Source: Xylanibacter ruminicola (lineage in GTDB: Bacteria > Bacteroidota > Bacteroidia > Bacteroidales > Bacteroidaceae). From it: a stretch of 64,000 nt of DNA. The stretch is from positions 620,001 through 684,000 of the forward strand of contig NZ_FNRF01000001.1 of NCBI RefSeq assembly GCF_900107775.1. The letters run 5' to 3'. The position numbers and the translations under genes are program-made. The first letter of the stretch is position 1. Each line of letters begins with the position of its first letter. The notes beneath the pieces are model-generated. The model made no database searches and was not told the origin of the DNA. It saw only the letters and a list, made by a program, of their open reading frames with translations. Below are positions 33,205-42,244 of this stretch, in pieces.

Positions 33205-33233
33205 TTTGCACAAATGCCCCTATAATGTGCAAA
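33205..33233. promoter_or_regulatory. Inverted repeat upstream of acpP (possible operator)
   Basis: TTTGCACA (33205-33212) and TGTGCAAA (33226-33233) form a perfect 8-base inverted repeat with a 13-base spacer. It overlaps a TATTTTTG -7-like sequence (33201-33208) and lies about 55 bases upstream of the likely acpP promoter (TTGC, 19 bases, TTACTTTG). A regulator of fatty-acid synthesis could bind here (inference). Confidence 0.4.
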
Positions 33234-33364
33234 CCGAAGTAAGTTTTTCTTAAAAAAATTTGCGTAAGTGAAAGAAATTGTGTTACTTTGCACCCGATTT
33301 CGGCCTAAAGCCGGAAAAATTTCAAGATAGCAACATCATTATTAACAATTAAATTATTACAATT

Positions 33365-33601
33365 ATGTCAGAAATTGAAAGCAAAGTAAAGGCAATTATC
33401 GTAGACAAACTCGGTGTAGATGAGGCTGAAGTAAAGGCTGAGGCTAGCTTCACAAACGACCTGGGTGCAGACTCATTGGATACTGTTGAGCTGATCATGG
33501 AGTTCGAGAAGGAGTTTGGTATCTCAATTCCCGATGATAAGGCTGAGAAGATCGGTACCGTTGGCGACGCCATCGCTTACATCGAGGAGAACGCAAAATA
33601 A
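33365..33601 (+). CDS. acpP: Acyl carrier protein
   Basis: The 78-residue acidic protein has the phosphopantetheine attachment motif [16 protein letters not shown] (Ser37) and the conserved [19 protein letters not shown] helix. It carries growing acyl chains in type II fatty acid synthesis in the cytoplasm. It lies directly upstream of fabF and rnc, the common Bacteroidota order. A one-mismatch promoter (TTGC, 19, TTACTTTG near 33287-33294) precedes it, and a strong hairpin separates it from fabF. Confidence 0.97.
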   Translation: MSEIESKVKAIIVDKLGVDEAEVKAEASFTNDLGADSLDTVELIMEFEKEFGISIPDDKAEKIGTVGDAIAYIEENAK

Positions 33602-33614
33602 TATTTGTTTACTA

Positions 33615-33654
33615 CATAATGGTTGCTTCCTTATTTTAAGAGGCAACCATTATG
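33615..33654 (+). terminator. Hairpin between acpP and fabF (attenuator-like)
   Basis: CATAATGGTTGCTTC (33615-33629) pairs with GAGGCAACCATTATG (33640-33654), 14 of 15 positions, around a 10-base loop, and CTTTTA follows. The shape fits a partial terminator that lets acpP mRNA exceed fabF-rnc mRNA. Confidence 0.68.
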
Positions 33655-33670
33655 CTTTTAATTTAAGCTT

Positions 33671-34933
33671 ATGGAATTAAAAAGAGTAGTTGTAACAGGT
33701 CTTGGCGCAGTTACGCCAGTGGGCAACACTCCTGAAGAGATGTGGAATAACCTGCTCAACGGAGTTAGCGGCGCAGCACCTATTACAAGTTTCGATACAA
33801 CAAATTTTAAGACTAAGTTCGCTTGTGAGGTAAAGAACCTCAACGTGAACGATTTCCTGGATCGCAAAGAGGCACGTAAGATGGACCGCTACACTCAGCT
33901 GGCCCTGATTGCTGCCAAGCAGGCCGTTGAGGATAGCGGTATGGATCTGGAGACAGAAGACAAGAACCGTATCGGCGTGGTTTATGGCGTAGGTATTGGT
34001 GGAATTAAGACCTTCGAGGACGAGGTAAAGTACTATGGTGTTCACGAGGCCGATGGTCCTAAGTTCAACCCCTTCTTCATCCCCAAGATGATTGCTGATA
34101 TCGCAGCAGGTCAGATTTCGATTTTGTATGGCTTCCATGGCCCCAACTATATCACAGCTTCAGCTTGTGCATCTTCATCAAACGCACTGGCCGACGCCTT
34201 CAATCTGATCCGTTTGGGTAAGGCAAACGCTATCGTTGCTGGTGGTGCCGAGGCAGCTATCTGCGCTACTGGTGTAGGTGGTTTCAATGCCATGCACGCT
34301 CTCTCTACTCGTAACGACGAGCCAGAGAAGGCCAGCCGCCCATTCAGCGCAAGCCGCGATGGATTCATCATGGCTGAGGGTTCTGGTTGCTTGATTCTCG
34401 AGGAACTGGAGCACGCTAAGGCTCGTGGTGCTAAGATCTACGCTGAGATGGTAGGTGCTGGTATGAGCGCTGATGCTCACCACATCACAGCCTCTCACCC
34501 CGAGGGTCTGGGTGCTAAGCTCGTGATGCAGAACGCTCTCGAGGATGCTGGCATGAAGCCTGAGGACATCGACTACATCAACGTACACGGTACTTCTACC
34601 CACGTTGGTGATATCTCTGAGGCTAAGGCCATCAAGGAGGTATTCGGCGATGCTGCCTACAAGCTCAACATCTCTTCTACCAAGTCGATGACTGGTCACC
34701 TGCTGGGTGCCGCTGGTGCTGTAGAGGCAATGGCTACCGTTCTGGCTATCAAGAACGATATTATTCCTCCAACAATCAATCACGAGGAAGGTGATGAGGA
34801 TCCAGAGATTGATTACAACCTGAACTTCACATTCAACAAGGCTCAGAAGCGTGTCGTACGTGCTGGTCTTAGCAACACCTTCGGTTTTGGTGGTCACAAT
34901 GCATGTGTAGTATTCAAGAAGTATGAAGCTTAA
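33671..34933 (+). CDS. fabF: Beta-ketoacyl-ACP synthase II
   Basis: The 420-residue protein starts MELKRVVVTGLGAVTPVGN and shows the KAS catalytic set: nucleophile Cys in ITASACASSSNALADA (about residue 165), His in YINVHGTSTHVGD (about 305), Lys in SSTKSMTGHLLGAAGA (about 335) with the second His in MTGH, and the C-terminal SNTFGFGGHNA. It condenses malonyl-ACP with acyl-ACP in fatty acid elongation. Full length for FabF. Its last 11 bases overlap the rnc start, implying coupled translation. Confidence 0.97.
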   Translation: MELKRVVVTGLGAVTPVGNTPEEMWNNLLNGVSGAAPITSFDTTNFKTKFACEVKNLNVNDFLDRKEARKMDRYTQLALIAAKQAVEDSGMDLETEDKNRIGVVYGVGIGGIKTFEDEVKYYGVHEADGPKFNPFFIPKMIADIAAGQISILYGFHGPNYITASACASSSNALADAFNLIRLGKANAIVAGGAEAAICATGVGGFNAMHALSTRNDEPEKASRPFSASRDGFIMAEGSGCLILEELEHAKARGAKIYAEMVGAGMSADAHHITASHPEGLGAKLVMQNALEDAGMKPEDIDYINVHGTSTHVGDISEAKAIKEVFGDAAYKLNISSTKSMTGHLLGAAGAVEAMATVLAIKNDIIPPTINHEEGDEDPEIDYNLNFTFNKAQKRVVRAGLSNTFGFGGHNACVVFKKYEA

Positions 34934-35948
34934 TAACATTATTGATAGAATAAAGCTCCCTTTCCGCAAGGAGAAGGAGCTTTTTTCTTCTCTTTACGAG
35001 ATACTGGGATTCTACCCCCACAATATCGAGTATTACAAGATGGCGCTGATGCACAAGAGCATCCGCAAGCGCAACGACAAGGGCAAGCCGCTGAACAATG
35101 AGCGACTGGAGTTCCTGGGTGATGCTATACTCGACGCTGCTGTGGGTTACATCGTTTACCGTCATTATGAAGGTAAGCGCGAAGGATTCCTTACCAATAC
35201 ACGATCGAAACTTGTAAGCCGCGAAACGCTTGGAAAGTTAGCCACCGAGATGCGATTGAGCAATCTGCTGATATCAGCAGGTCATTCAACCTCGCACAAC
35301 AGTTATGTTGAAGGAAATGCTTTCGAGGCGTTGGTAGGTGCCATTTATCTGGATCGTGGCTACGAGGCTTGCCTGTGGTTCTTTGAGCACCAGGTACTGG
35401 GCAAGTTCATTGATATTGACAAGGTAGCATTCAAGGAGGTAAACTTCAAGTCGAAACTCCTTGAGTGGAGCCAGAAGAATCGTGTACGTTTGGAGTACAA
35501 GCTCACCAAGCAGAAGAAAGATGAGAACGGCAGTCCTGTATTTACCTATATGGTAATTATCGAGGGCGTTAACGGCGAGAGCGGTTCGGGCTACTCAAAG
35601 AAAGAGGCCCAGCAGAAGGCATCGAAAGACACCCTGCAGCGCCTGAAGCGCGAACCACAGTTTGTTGATGTCGTATTTGCCGCCAAGACTGCCCGTACAC
35701 AGATGGAAGAAGAGCCTGCGATGGCTGTACCCGATCCTGAGAAGGAGCAGCAGAGCTTTATCATCGAGCAGGAAAACACACCAGAAGAGGTTGTAGCAAA
35801 ACCTGCCGAAGAGCCTAAGAAGGATACAGCAACAATAGATTTCTCAGAAAAAGAGTTTGATTTATCCGACATTTCTCACAAAGAGAAATCGCGCGAAGAA
35901 ATCATAGCCGAAGCAGAAGCTGCAGCAGCAGCTTTCTCTGAGGATTAA
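34923..35948 (+). CDS. rnc: Ribonuclease III with acidic C-terminal extension
   Basis: The 341-residue protein contains the RNase III signature NERLEFLGDAILDAAVGY (about 59-76) and second acidic site GNAFEALVGAIYLDRGYEAC (about 130-150). A double-stranded-RNA-binding domain (about 168-240) has SGYSKKEAQQKASKDTLQRL. Typical RNase III is about 225-245 residues; here some 95 extra residues follow, rich in Glu, Lys, Pro and Ala (EEEPAMAVPDPEKEQ, EEVVAKPAEEPKK, EEIIAEAEAAAAAFSED), probably disordered. It processes rRNA and structured mRNAs. A terminator follows immediately. Confidence 0.95.
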   Translation: MKLNNIIDRIKLPFRKEKELFSSLYEILGFYPHNIEYYKMALMHKSIRKRNDKGKPLNNERLEFLGDAILDAAVGYIVYRHYEGKREGFLTNTRSKLVSRETLGKLATEMRLSNLLISAGHSTSHNSYVEGNAFEALVGAIYLDRGYEACLWFFEHQVLGKFIDIDKVAFKEVNFKSKLLEWSQKNRVRLEYKLTKQKKDENGSPVFTYMVIIEGVNGESGSGYSKKEAQQKASKDTLQRLKREPQFVDVVFAAKTARTQMEEEPAMAVPDPEKEQQSFIIEQENTPEEVVAKPAEEPKKDTATIDFSEKEFDLSDISHKEKSREEIIAEAEAAAAAFSED

Positions 35949-35955
35949 CCCATAC

Positions 35956-35985
35956 GAGGTCGCCTATTGGCGGCCTCTTTTTTTT
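35956..35985 (+). terminator. Intrinsic terminator of acpP-fabF-rnc
   Basis: GAGGTCGCC and GGCGGCCTC pair around a TATT loop (one G-T wobble) and are followed by eight T, a textbook rho-independent terminator 7 bases after the rnc stop. Confidence 0.9.
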
Positions 35986-36073
35986 GTTATTTTGTTAAAG
36001 AAATAAAAAAAATTCTATTCTCATACAAGATTTCAGTACTTTTGAATTCTTAATCATAGAACGCAAGCAGAAA

Positions 36074-36622
36074 ATGGTCAATCAACTCGTTGAGCGAATA
36101 CGGAATAAAGACCAACGGGCGATGAGCGAGCTCTACCAGCTGTATATTGGAGAGCTATCATCGGTCTGCTACCGCTATATACCCAATAGCGACGATGCAA
36201 AGGATGTGCTGCAGAACAGCTTTATAAAGATATTCACCGCCATCCCATCGCTTGAGTATCGTGGCGAAGAGGCGTTCAAAGGGTGGCTCTTCAGGATTGT
36301 GGCCAACGAGGCGCTATCGTTCTTGAGAGAAAGAAAAAAACTGCTGTTTGTAGAACAGGATGATGCGAAACTGCAACAAGCAGACATCGCCGACGATATT
36401 CCTGATACAGAGCAGATTTCGGCCGACCAGCTACATCAACTAATCAGCAAACTGCCTGATGGCTATCGCACCGTATTGAACCTCTATGTGTTCGAGAACT
36501 ACTCCCATCGGCAAATAGCCGAGCTACTTGGTATCAAGGAGGGCACATCGGCCTCTCAGCTTTATTACGCCAAACAATGGCTGGCGCGAAGAATAAGGGA
36601 ATTAATAATCGAAAAGGGATGA
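36074..36622 (+). CDS. ECF-type RNA polymerase sigma factor
   Basis: The 182-residue protein has sigma-70 region 2 (about 10-80; ELYQLYIGELSSVCYRYIPN, DAKDVLQNSFIKIFTAIPSL, FKGWLFRIVANEALSFLR) and region 4 (about 120-175; LISKLPDGYRTVLNLYVFEN, SHRQIAELLGIKEGTSAS). Region 3 is absent, as in ECF factors. A TACTTTTG box at 36037-36044 is the likely -7 element; no -33 is evident. It overlaps the next gene, an anti-sigma-like membrane protein, by ATGA, the usual arrangement for a sigma/anti-sigma pair. Confidence 0.93.
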   Translation: MVNQLVERIRNKDQRAMSELYQLYIGELSSVCYRYIPNSDDAKDVLQNSFIKIFTAIPSLEYRGEEAFKGWLFRIVANEALSFLRERKKLLFVEQDDAKLQQADIADDIPDTEQISADQLHQLISKLPDGYRTVLNLYVFENYSHRQIAELLGIKEGTSASQLYYAKQWLARRIRELIIEKG

Positions 36623-37905
36623 AAGAGGATTGGACGAAACAAATGAAACAGAAACTGGAGGGTCACCAGATGACTCCACCAGCCGGACTCTGGGAGAGCA
36701 TCAGTAACGAGATGCAGCTCCAGACTGAGTCTGCCCCTGTTTCAACCCCTGCAAAGACGGTTTCTATGCACCGCTGGTATTGGGTGGCTGCGGCTGTCAT
36801 CCTTGCGATTGTTGGATGCTTTACCGTTTATCAGTTTGACACCAAAGAGCCCCAGTTAACAGCCAACAGCCAGAAAGTGATGGCACCTAAAGCCGAAGCA
36901 GACAAGCCAGCAATGCCGGCAGAAGAACCAATACTTCTGGCTCAAGCGACAAATGATCATAAGGTAGAAAAAACTATGGGAACGAAGTGTCAGCCCCAAC
37001 CCCAGTTTTACGAACAGCAACTACCTACAGGCGAAAATCTGCAGGAGGTGACAGACAATAGCTTACAAGAGGCTACAAACGAAAACGCTCCAGATGCTAC
37101 TGACAATCATCAGCAGGTATCAGAAGATACCAAAATTATTGCGCCGCAGAAAAAGAAACAAACCTATCTGCCTGATGTTATCAATCCAAGCGAAACCCGC
37201 TCAAAATCAATCGATACAGATAAATGGACCATCGGACTGAACGGTTCGAACGGTTTGTTGATGGCTAGTAATAATTTAGGAAACACTATGGGTGGACAAT
37301 TCCTGAATAGCGATGCGAATTACGCAGTTAACAGCGATGTTGATTTAGGCAAAAACGGCGGTACTATTGTTACCGACTACATCAAGTTCGGCGAAACTTC
37401 TTCGTTTACCAATATGTACACCCTGCCCGATGTAGTTTCGAAACACAAGTTGCCTGTTAGATTCGGACTCTCGTTACAGTATCAACTTAGCAATCGCATC
37501 GCTTTGCATAGTGGTATCAGCTATACCTATCTCGAGTCGGAGTTTATAACACCTATTACTAACAGTAATAATTACATCCAGAAACTCAGATACTTAGGTA
37601 TTCCCGTAGGCGCATCATGGAACATATGGAGCACCGGTAATCTTAATGTTTATCTTGCGGGTACCGCCTTGCTCGAGAAATGTATCGACGCTCAAGTATC
37701 CGATGGCGATATCGACCAGCGCCCCTGGCAGTTCTCACTTAATGCCGCTGCTGGTGCCGAATATAATATCACACGCCAGTTCGGACTTTACCTTGAGCCA
37801 GCTCTGGGTTATTACTTTAACGACGGAACCTCTTTGCAGCATTATTACAAAGAGCATCCGCTGGCACCATCTATCCAGTTTGGATTAAGATTACATCTTA
37901 AATGA
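36619..37905 (+). CDS. Anti-sigma-like N-terminus fused to an outer-membrane-type beta-barrel
   Basis: The 428-residue protein, from ATG 36619 which overlaps the sigma stop by ATGA, starts with a cytoplasmic segment (1-50; MKEDWTKQMKQKLEGH, PPAGLWESISNEM). A single transmembrane helix (53-71, WYWVAAAVILAIVGCFTVY), a polar Gln/Glu/Ala/Thr-rich linker (about 75-195) and a C-terminal PorT-like beta-barrel domain (about 200-428; KLPVRFGLSLQYQLSNRIAL, ending SIQFGLRLHLK) follow. The N-terminus fits Bacteroidota anti-sigma factors for ECF proteins. The barrel domain could link outer-membrane state to sigma activity (inference). Topology with an inner-membrane helix plus barrel is unusual but recurrent in this phylum. 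Confidence 0.8.
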   Translation: MKEDWTKQMKQKLEGHQMTPPAGLWESISNEMQLQTESAPVSTPAKTVSMHRWYWVAAAVILAIVGCFTVYQFDTKEPQLTANSQKVMAPKAEADKPAMPAEEPILLAQATNDHKVEKTMGTKCQPQPQFYEQQLPTGENLQEVTDNSLQEATNENAPDATDNHQQVSEDTKIIAPQKKKQTYLPDVINPSETRSKSIDTDKWTIGLNGSNGLLMASNNLGNTMGGQFLNSDANYAVNSDVDLGKNGGTIVTDYIKFGETSSFTNMYTLPDVVSKHKLPVRFGLSLQYQLSNRIALHSGISYTYLESEFITPITNSNNYIQKLRYLGIPVGASWNIWSTGNLNVYLAGTALLEKCIDAQVSDGDIDQRPWQFSLNAAAGAEYNITRQFGLYLEPALGYYFNDGTSLQHYYKEHPLAPSIQFGLRLHLK

Positions 37906-37978
37906 TAAAAAAACGAAAAATATTCCCCCTTTACAACGGAATTGCGTAATTTTGCACGCACATTGCGCAATTATTAAC

Positions 37979-39487
37979 ATGAGTATAACAAAGATTGTAA
38001 GAAAAGTATTCGAGCCTAGACAAAAGGAACTCGAGAAACACTTCAACCAAGGCAAAGCACTCCAAGAAGCTGTGCTGGGCCGACTGGTGGCTGAAGCCAA
38101 AGATACGGAATACGGACGAAATCATGCCTTTGCATCAGTAAAAGGTTACGATGATTTTGCCAAACACATCCCCGTAAATACCTACGAAGAACTCAAAGAA
38201 TCGATAGATCGCATGCGTCACGGCGAAACAGATGTATTGTGGCCAGGTCGTGTAAAATGGTATGCCAAATCATCGGGCACTACCAACGATAAGTCGAAGT
38301 TCATCCCCGTAAGCAAGGAGGGACTGAAACGCATTCACTATCGTGGCGGATTTGATGCTGTGGCTATATATCTTCAAAACAATCCCAAGTCGCGCATGTT
38401 CGATGGTAAGGGACTGATTCTTGGTGGCAGTCATGCACCAAATTATAATCTGAAAGACTCTCTGGTTGGCGATTTGAGCGCCATCCTTATCGAGAATATC
38501 AACCCGTTGGCCAATCTGGTTCGTGTGCCAAAGAAACAGACTGCTCTGCTTTCTGACTTTGAAATTAAGCGCGACCGTATTGCCCGCGAGGCCATGAACA
38601 AAAACGTAACCAATCTCTCAGGTGTACCCTCGTGGATGCTCTCTGTACTTACCCGCATGATGGAGATTACAGGCAAAACACATCTTGAAGATGTATGGCC
38701 ACACATCGAGGTGTTCTTCCATGGTGGTGTGGCCTTTACGCCTTATCGCAAACAGTACGAACAGCTCATTACCTCGCCCAACATGCACTATATGGAAACG
38801 TATAATGCCAGCGAGGGATTCTTCGGTCTGCAGAACGATCCATCGGACAAGTCGATGCTGCTGATGCTCGACTACGATGTGTTCTACGAGTTCATCCCTA
38901 TGGACGAAATCGGCAAGGAGAACCCAACCATCGTGCCAATGTGGGGTGTAGAAACTGGTAAGAACTACGCCATGGTTATCACAACCAGTTGTGGTTTGTG
39001 GCGTTATGAAATCGGCGATACCATCCAGTTTACATCTACCAATCCGTACAAGTTTATCATCTCTGGTCGCACCAAGCATTTCATCAATGCCTTTGGCGAG
39101 GAGCTGATAGTTGATAATGCTGAAAAGGGACTGGCCTATGCTTGCGAACAGACAGGTGCCGAGGTTTCGGAATATACCGCTGCCCCTGTGTTTATGGACC
39201 AGAACGCCAAGTGCCGCCATCAGTGGCTCATCGAGTTTAAGAAGCGTCCTGCCGATCTGCAGCAGTTCAGCGACCTGCTTGATAAGCATCTGCAGGAAAT
39301 CAACAGCGATTACGAGGCTAAACGTTATAAGGATATTACGCTGCAGCACCTTGAGATTATCGAGGCACGCGAGAATCTGTTTAACGACTGGCTGAAACTG
39401 AAAGGCAAATTAGGCGGACAACACAAGGTGCCTCGCCTTAGCAACTCTCGCGAACATATCGAACAATTATTGAAGTTGAACGCATGA
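37979..39487 (+). CDS. GH3-like acyl-adenylate/amido synthetase family protein
   Basis: The 502-residue protein belongs to the GH3 auxin-responsive-promoter family. It has the ATP-binding motif YAKSSGTTNDKSKFIPVS, the second motif YNASEGFFGLQNDPSDKSML, and the third motif region WRYEIGDTIQFTSTNPYKFI with GRTKHFINAFGEELI. Plant GH3 enzymes adenylate carboxylic acids and join them to amino acids; bacterial homologues have unknown substrates. The start ATG 37979 lies 24 bases after a TAATTTTG box (37947-37954). Its last 4 bases overlap the following lipoprotein gene (ATGA), a conserved-looking pairing. Confidence 0.87.
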   Translation: MSITKIVRKVFEPRQKELEKHFNQGKALQEAVLGRLVAEAKDTEYGRNHAFASVKGYDDFAKHIPVNTYEELKESIDRMRHGETDVLWPGRVKWYAKSSGTTNDKSKFIPVSKEGLKRIHYRGGFDAVAIYLQNNPKSRMFDGKGLILGGSHAPNYNLKDSLVGDLSAILIENINPLANLVRVPKKQTALLSDFEIKRDRIAREAMNKNVTNLSGVPSWMLSVLTRMMEITGKTHLEDVWPHIEVFFHGGVAFTPYRKQYEQLITSPNMHYMETYNASEGFFGLQNDPSDKSMLLMLDYDVFYEFIPMDEIGKENPTIVPMWGVETGKNYAMVITTSCGLWRYEIGDTIQFTSTNPYKFIISGRTKHFINAFGEELIVDNAEKGLAYACEQTGAEVSEYTAAPVFMDQNAKCRHQWLIEFKKRPADLQQFSDLLDKHLQEINSDYEAKRYKDITLQHLEIIEARENLFNDWLKLKGKLGGQHKVPRLSNSREHIEQLLKLNA

Positions 39488-41409
39488 AGAAACTCCTCTA
39501 TATCTGCTGTATAGCTTTGGCTATGATTGGTTGCGCCCGCATGGGACAGCCCGATGGCGGTTGGTACGACGACGACCCACCAAAGGTTCTGAGCGCCACA
39601 CCTGCCGATCAGGCCACCAACGTAAACACCAAGAAGATTACCATCCTGTTTGATGAGTTTATCAAACTTACCGACGCAACCAATAAGGTGATTGTGTCGC
39701 CCCCACAGTTGGAAGTACCCGACATCAAGGCTGCGGGTAAAAAAATTGTAGTGGAACTGCAGGACTCTCTGATGGCGAATACCACCTATACCATCGACTT
39801 TAGCGATGCCATCAGCGACAACAACGAAGGTAACCCTATGGGCAGCTATACCTATAGCTTCTCAACAGGCGAAAAGATTGATACCTTCGAAGTATCGGGC
39901 TATGTGCTCGACGCCAGCAATCTCGAGCCCATCAAGGGCATCATGGTAGGTTTGTATAATGATCTGGCCGATTCTGCCTTCCAAACCAAACCTATGTTGC
40001 GTGTGTCACGTACCGACAGTCGTGGACACTTTGTAGTAAAAGGTGTGGCTCCTGGTACTTATCGCGCTTATGCTCTGCAGGATGCCGATGGCGACTTCCG
40101 CTTTACACAGAAGAGCGAGATGATTGCCTTTAACCAACAGACATTTGAACCTGGCTCAAAGCCCGACGTGCGAACCGACACCGTTTGGCGCGACTCGCTA
40201 CATATCGATGCGCTGAAAAAAGTGCCTTACACCCACTTCCTACCAGATGATATCACGCTATTGGCATTCACCCACGTTCTTACTGATCGTTTCCTTATCA
40301 AGACCGAACGTGTGGAGGCCAATAAGTTCTCGATGTACTTCAGTTATGGTCATCCTGACCTGCCTGTTATCAAGGGTTTGAACTTCGACAGTAACGATGC
40401 TTTTGTAATCGAGACAAACGAGAAACAAGATACCACCCATTACTGGTTGCGCGATACCACGCTGATTAATCAGGATACCCTACGTATGGAGATCAGCTAT
40501 CAGTTTTCCGACTCTACAGGTATGCTTATTAACCAAACGGATACCATCGAATCGCTGGCCAAAACTCCATACGCCAAGCGACAGAAAGAAAAAAACAAGG
40601 AGATTGACCAGTGGCTGAAGGAGCAGGAAAAGAAAAAGAAACGCGATATGCCTTACGACTCCGTATGGCACGAGAAACCTCTGGAGCCCAAGTTCGATGT
40701 TCCATCACAAATGGATCCCGATAAGCTTATTAAGGTTGAAATGCCTACACCTTTGCAACATTGCGACACAGCTGCGGTTCATCTCTATTCGATGATTGAT
40801 TCTGTATGGTACGAGTCAGATTGCCGCATGGAGCCCATACCCCATCAGATCAGAAGTTACCAGATTCTGGCCGATTGGCGCCCAGGCATAGAGTATAGCC
40901 TTGAGATAGATTCTGCCGCCTTCGTGGATATCTACGGCAACGTATCTAATGCCTATAAACAAGGTATCAAGGTTAAGGACGAAGACGAATACGGTACGCT
41001 GAAACTGACCATCTCAGGTGTAGAAGATTCTGCCATGGTGGTTCAGTTGCTTAATGGTTCGGATAAAGTAGTAAAACTGGCCCGTGTGAATAACCATGTG
41101 GCCGAGTTTAAATACCTTAAACCCGAGAAGTATTACGTAAGCGCCTTTATCGATAGTAATGGTAACGGCATCTGGGATACAGGAGACTATGCCGAAGGCC
41201 GACAGGCAGAGGCTGTTTACTACTATCCCAAAGAGATAGAAGGCAAAGCCAAATGGGATTTGAATCTTAACTGGAATGTAACGGCTGTACCTGTGTACAA
41301 ACAAAAGCCAGAGAAGATTACCAAACAGAAACCAGAGGCAGCCAAGAAACTAAAGAACAGAAATGTAGAACGCGCCCGCCAAATGGGTATAGAATACCTG
41401 AAGGATTAG
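39484..41409 (+). CDS. Lipoprotein with Ig-like (Big_5) domain
   Basis: The 641-residue protein has a lipoprotein signal ending MIGCARMG (Cys17). A bacterial Ig-like Big_5 domain (about 35-135; PPKVLSATPADQATNVNTKK, NTTYTIDFSDAISDNNEG) is followed by a carboxypeptidase-regulatory-like or prealbumin-like domain (about 140-210; FEVSGYVLDASNLEPIKGIM, VKGVAPGTYRAYALQDADGD). Later regions contain a Lys/Glu-rich stretch (about 365-385) and another beta domain with FIDSNGNGIWDTGDY. It is coupled by ATGA to the GH3-like gene and followed 23 bases later by the DUF3108 gene. It is an envelope protein of unknown role. Confidence 0.85.
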   Translation: MKKLLYICCIALAMIGCARMGQPDGGWYDDDPPKVLSATPADQATNVNTKKITILFDEFIKLTDATNKVIVSPPQLEVPDIKAAGKKIVVELQDSLMANTTYTIDFSDAISDNNEGNPMGSYTYSFSTGEKIDTFEVSGYVLDASNLEPIKGIMVGLYNDLADSAFQTKPMLRVSRTDSRGHFVVKGVAPGTYRAYALQDADGDFRFTQKSEMIAFNQQTFEPGSKPDVRTDTVWRDSLHIDALKKVPYTHFLPDDITLLAFTHVLTDRFLIKTERVEANKFSMYFSYGHPDLPVIKGLNFDSNDAFVIETNEKQDTTHYWLRDTTLINQDTLRMEISYQFSDSTGMLINQTDTIESLAKTPYAKRQKEKNKEIDQWLKEQEKKKKRDMPYDSVWHEKPLEPKFDVPSQMDPDKLIKVEMPTPLQHCDTAAVHLYSMIDSVWYESDCRMEPIPHQIRSYQILADWRPGIEYSLEIDSAAFVDIYGNVSNAYKQGIKVKDEDEYGTLKLTISGVEDSAMVVQLLNGSDKVVKLARVNNHVAEFKYLKPEKYYVSAFIDSNGNGIWDTGDYAEGRQAEAVYYYPKEIEGKAKWDLNLNWNVTAVPVYKQKPEKITKQKPEAAKKLKNRNVERARQMGIEYLKD

Positions 41410-41432
41410 GGCATTAATGTAGATAGCAAGAA

Positions 41433-42242
41433 ATGAAGAAGATAATTCTTTCGCTGATGATTATGCTTGGCACAGGCCTCTCGGCCCATGCCCAGTGTGG
41501 AATTGCCAATACCGCCTTTAAGAGCGGCGAGAGCCTGGAGTACGACCTTTACTTTAACTGGCAGTTTATTTGGGTAAAGGTTGGATCAGCCCAGATGGAT
41601 ACTAAGATGACCAAGTTTGAGGGCAAGGATGCGTGGAAATCATACCTGATTACACGTGGAAACTCTAAGCTCGACAAGTATTTCACCATGCGTGATACTT
41701 TGCTATCGTACTGCAATCCCGATCTTTCGCCAATGTATTTCCGCAAAGGTGCCCGTGAAGGTAGCAGATACTATGTAGATGAGATATGGTACACCTATCC
41801 TAACGGCAACTGTCAGCTGAAGAAGCACCGTATTGACGCCGACGGCGAACAGCATTGGAAAACCAGCACCTATCGTAACTGTATCTACGATATGATGTCG
41901 ATCTTCTTACGTGCCCGCAATTTCGACGGTTCAAAACTCAAAAAGGGACAGGTAATCCCTACTCCTATCAGCGATGCACGTAATCTGTCTAACTCGTGGT
42001 TGGAGTTCCGTGGTCGCGAGACCTTTAAGATGAATGGTTCAAAGGAGAAGTTCCATTGCCTGGTAATGTCGTTCTATGAGCGCGAGGATGGAAAAAGCCA
42101 CGAGCTTATCCGTTTCTATATCACCGACGATCAGAACCATATACCAGTACGCCTCGACATGTTCCTTTCGTTCGGAAGTGCCAAGGCATACCTGAATAAT
42201 TATAAAGGTGTTCGCAGCGCGATGACCTCGAAAATCAAATAG
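41433..42242 (+). CDS. DUF3108 domain-containing exported protein
   Basis: The 269-residue protein has a signal peptide (MKKIILSLMIMLGTGLSAHA). The DUF3108 core contains SLEYDLYFNWQFIWVKVGSA, the LDKYFTMRDTLLSYC region and a late FYITDDQNHIPVRLDMFLSF. The family is periplasmic, beta-rich and uncharacterised in most species. Its stop is 2 bases from the stop of convergent hemD, leaving no room for a separate terminator. Confidence 0.87.
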   Translation: MKKIILSLMIMLGTGLSAHAQCGIANTAFKSGESLEYDLYFNWQFIWVKVGSAQMDTKMTKFEGKDAWKSYLITRGNSKLDKYFTMRDTLLSYCNPDLSPMYFRKGAREGSRYYVDEIWYTYPNGNCQLKKHRIDADGEQHWKTSTYRNCIYDMMSIFLRARNFDGSKLKKGQVIPTPISDARNLSNSWLEFRGRETFKMNGSKEKFHCLVMSFYEREDGKSHELIRFYITDDQNHIPVRLDMFLSFGSAKAYLNNYKGVRSAMTSKIK

Positions 42243-42244
42243 GG

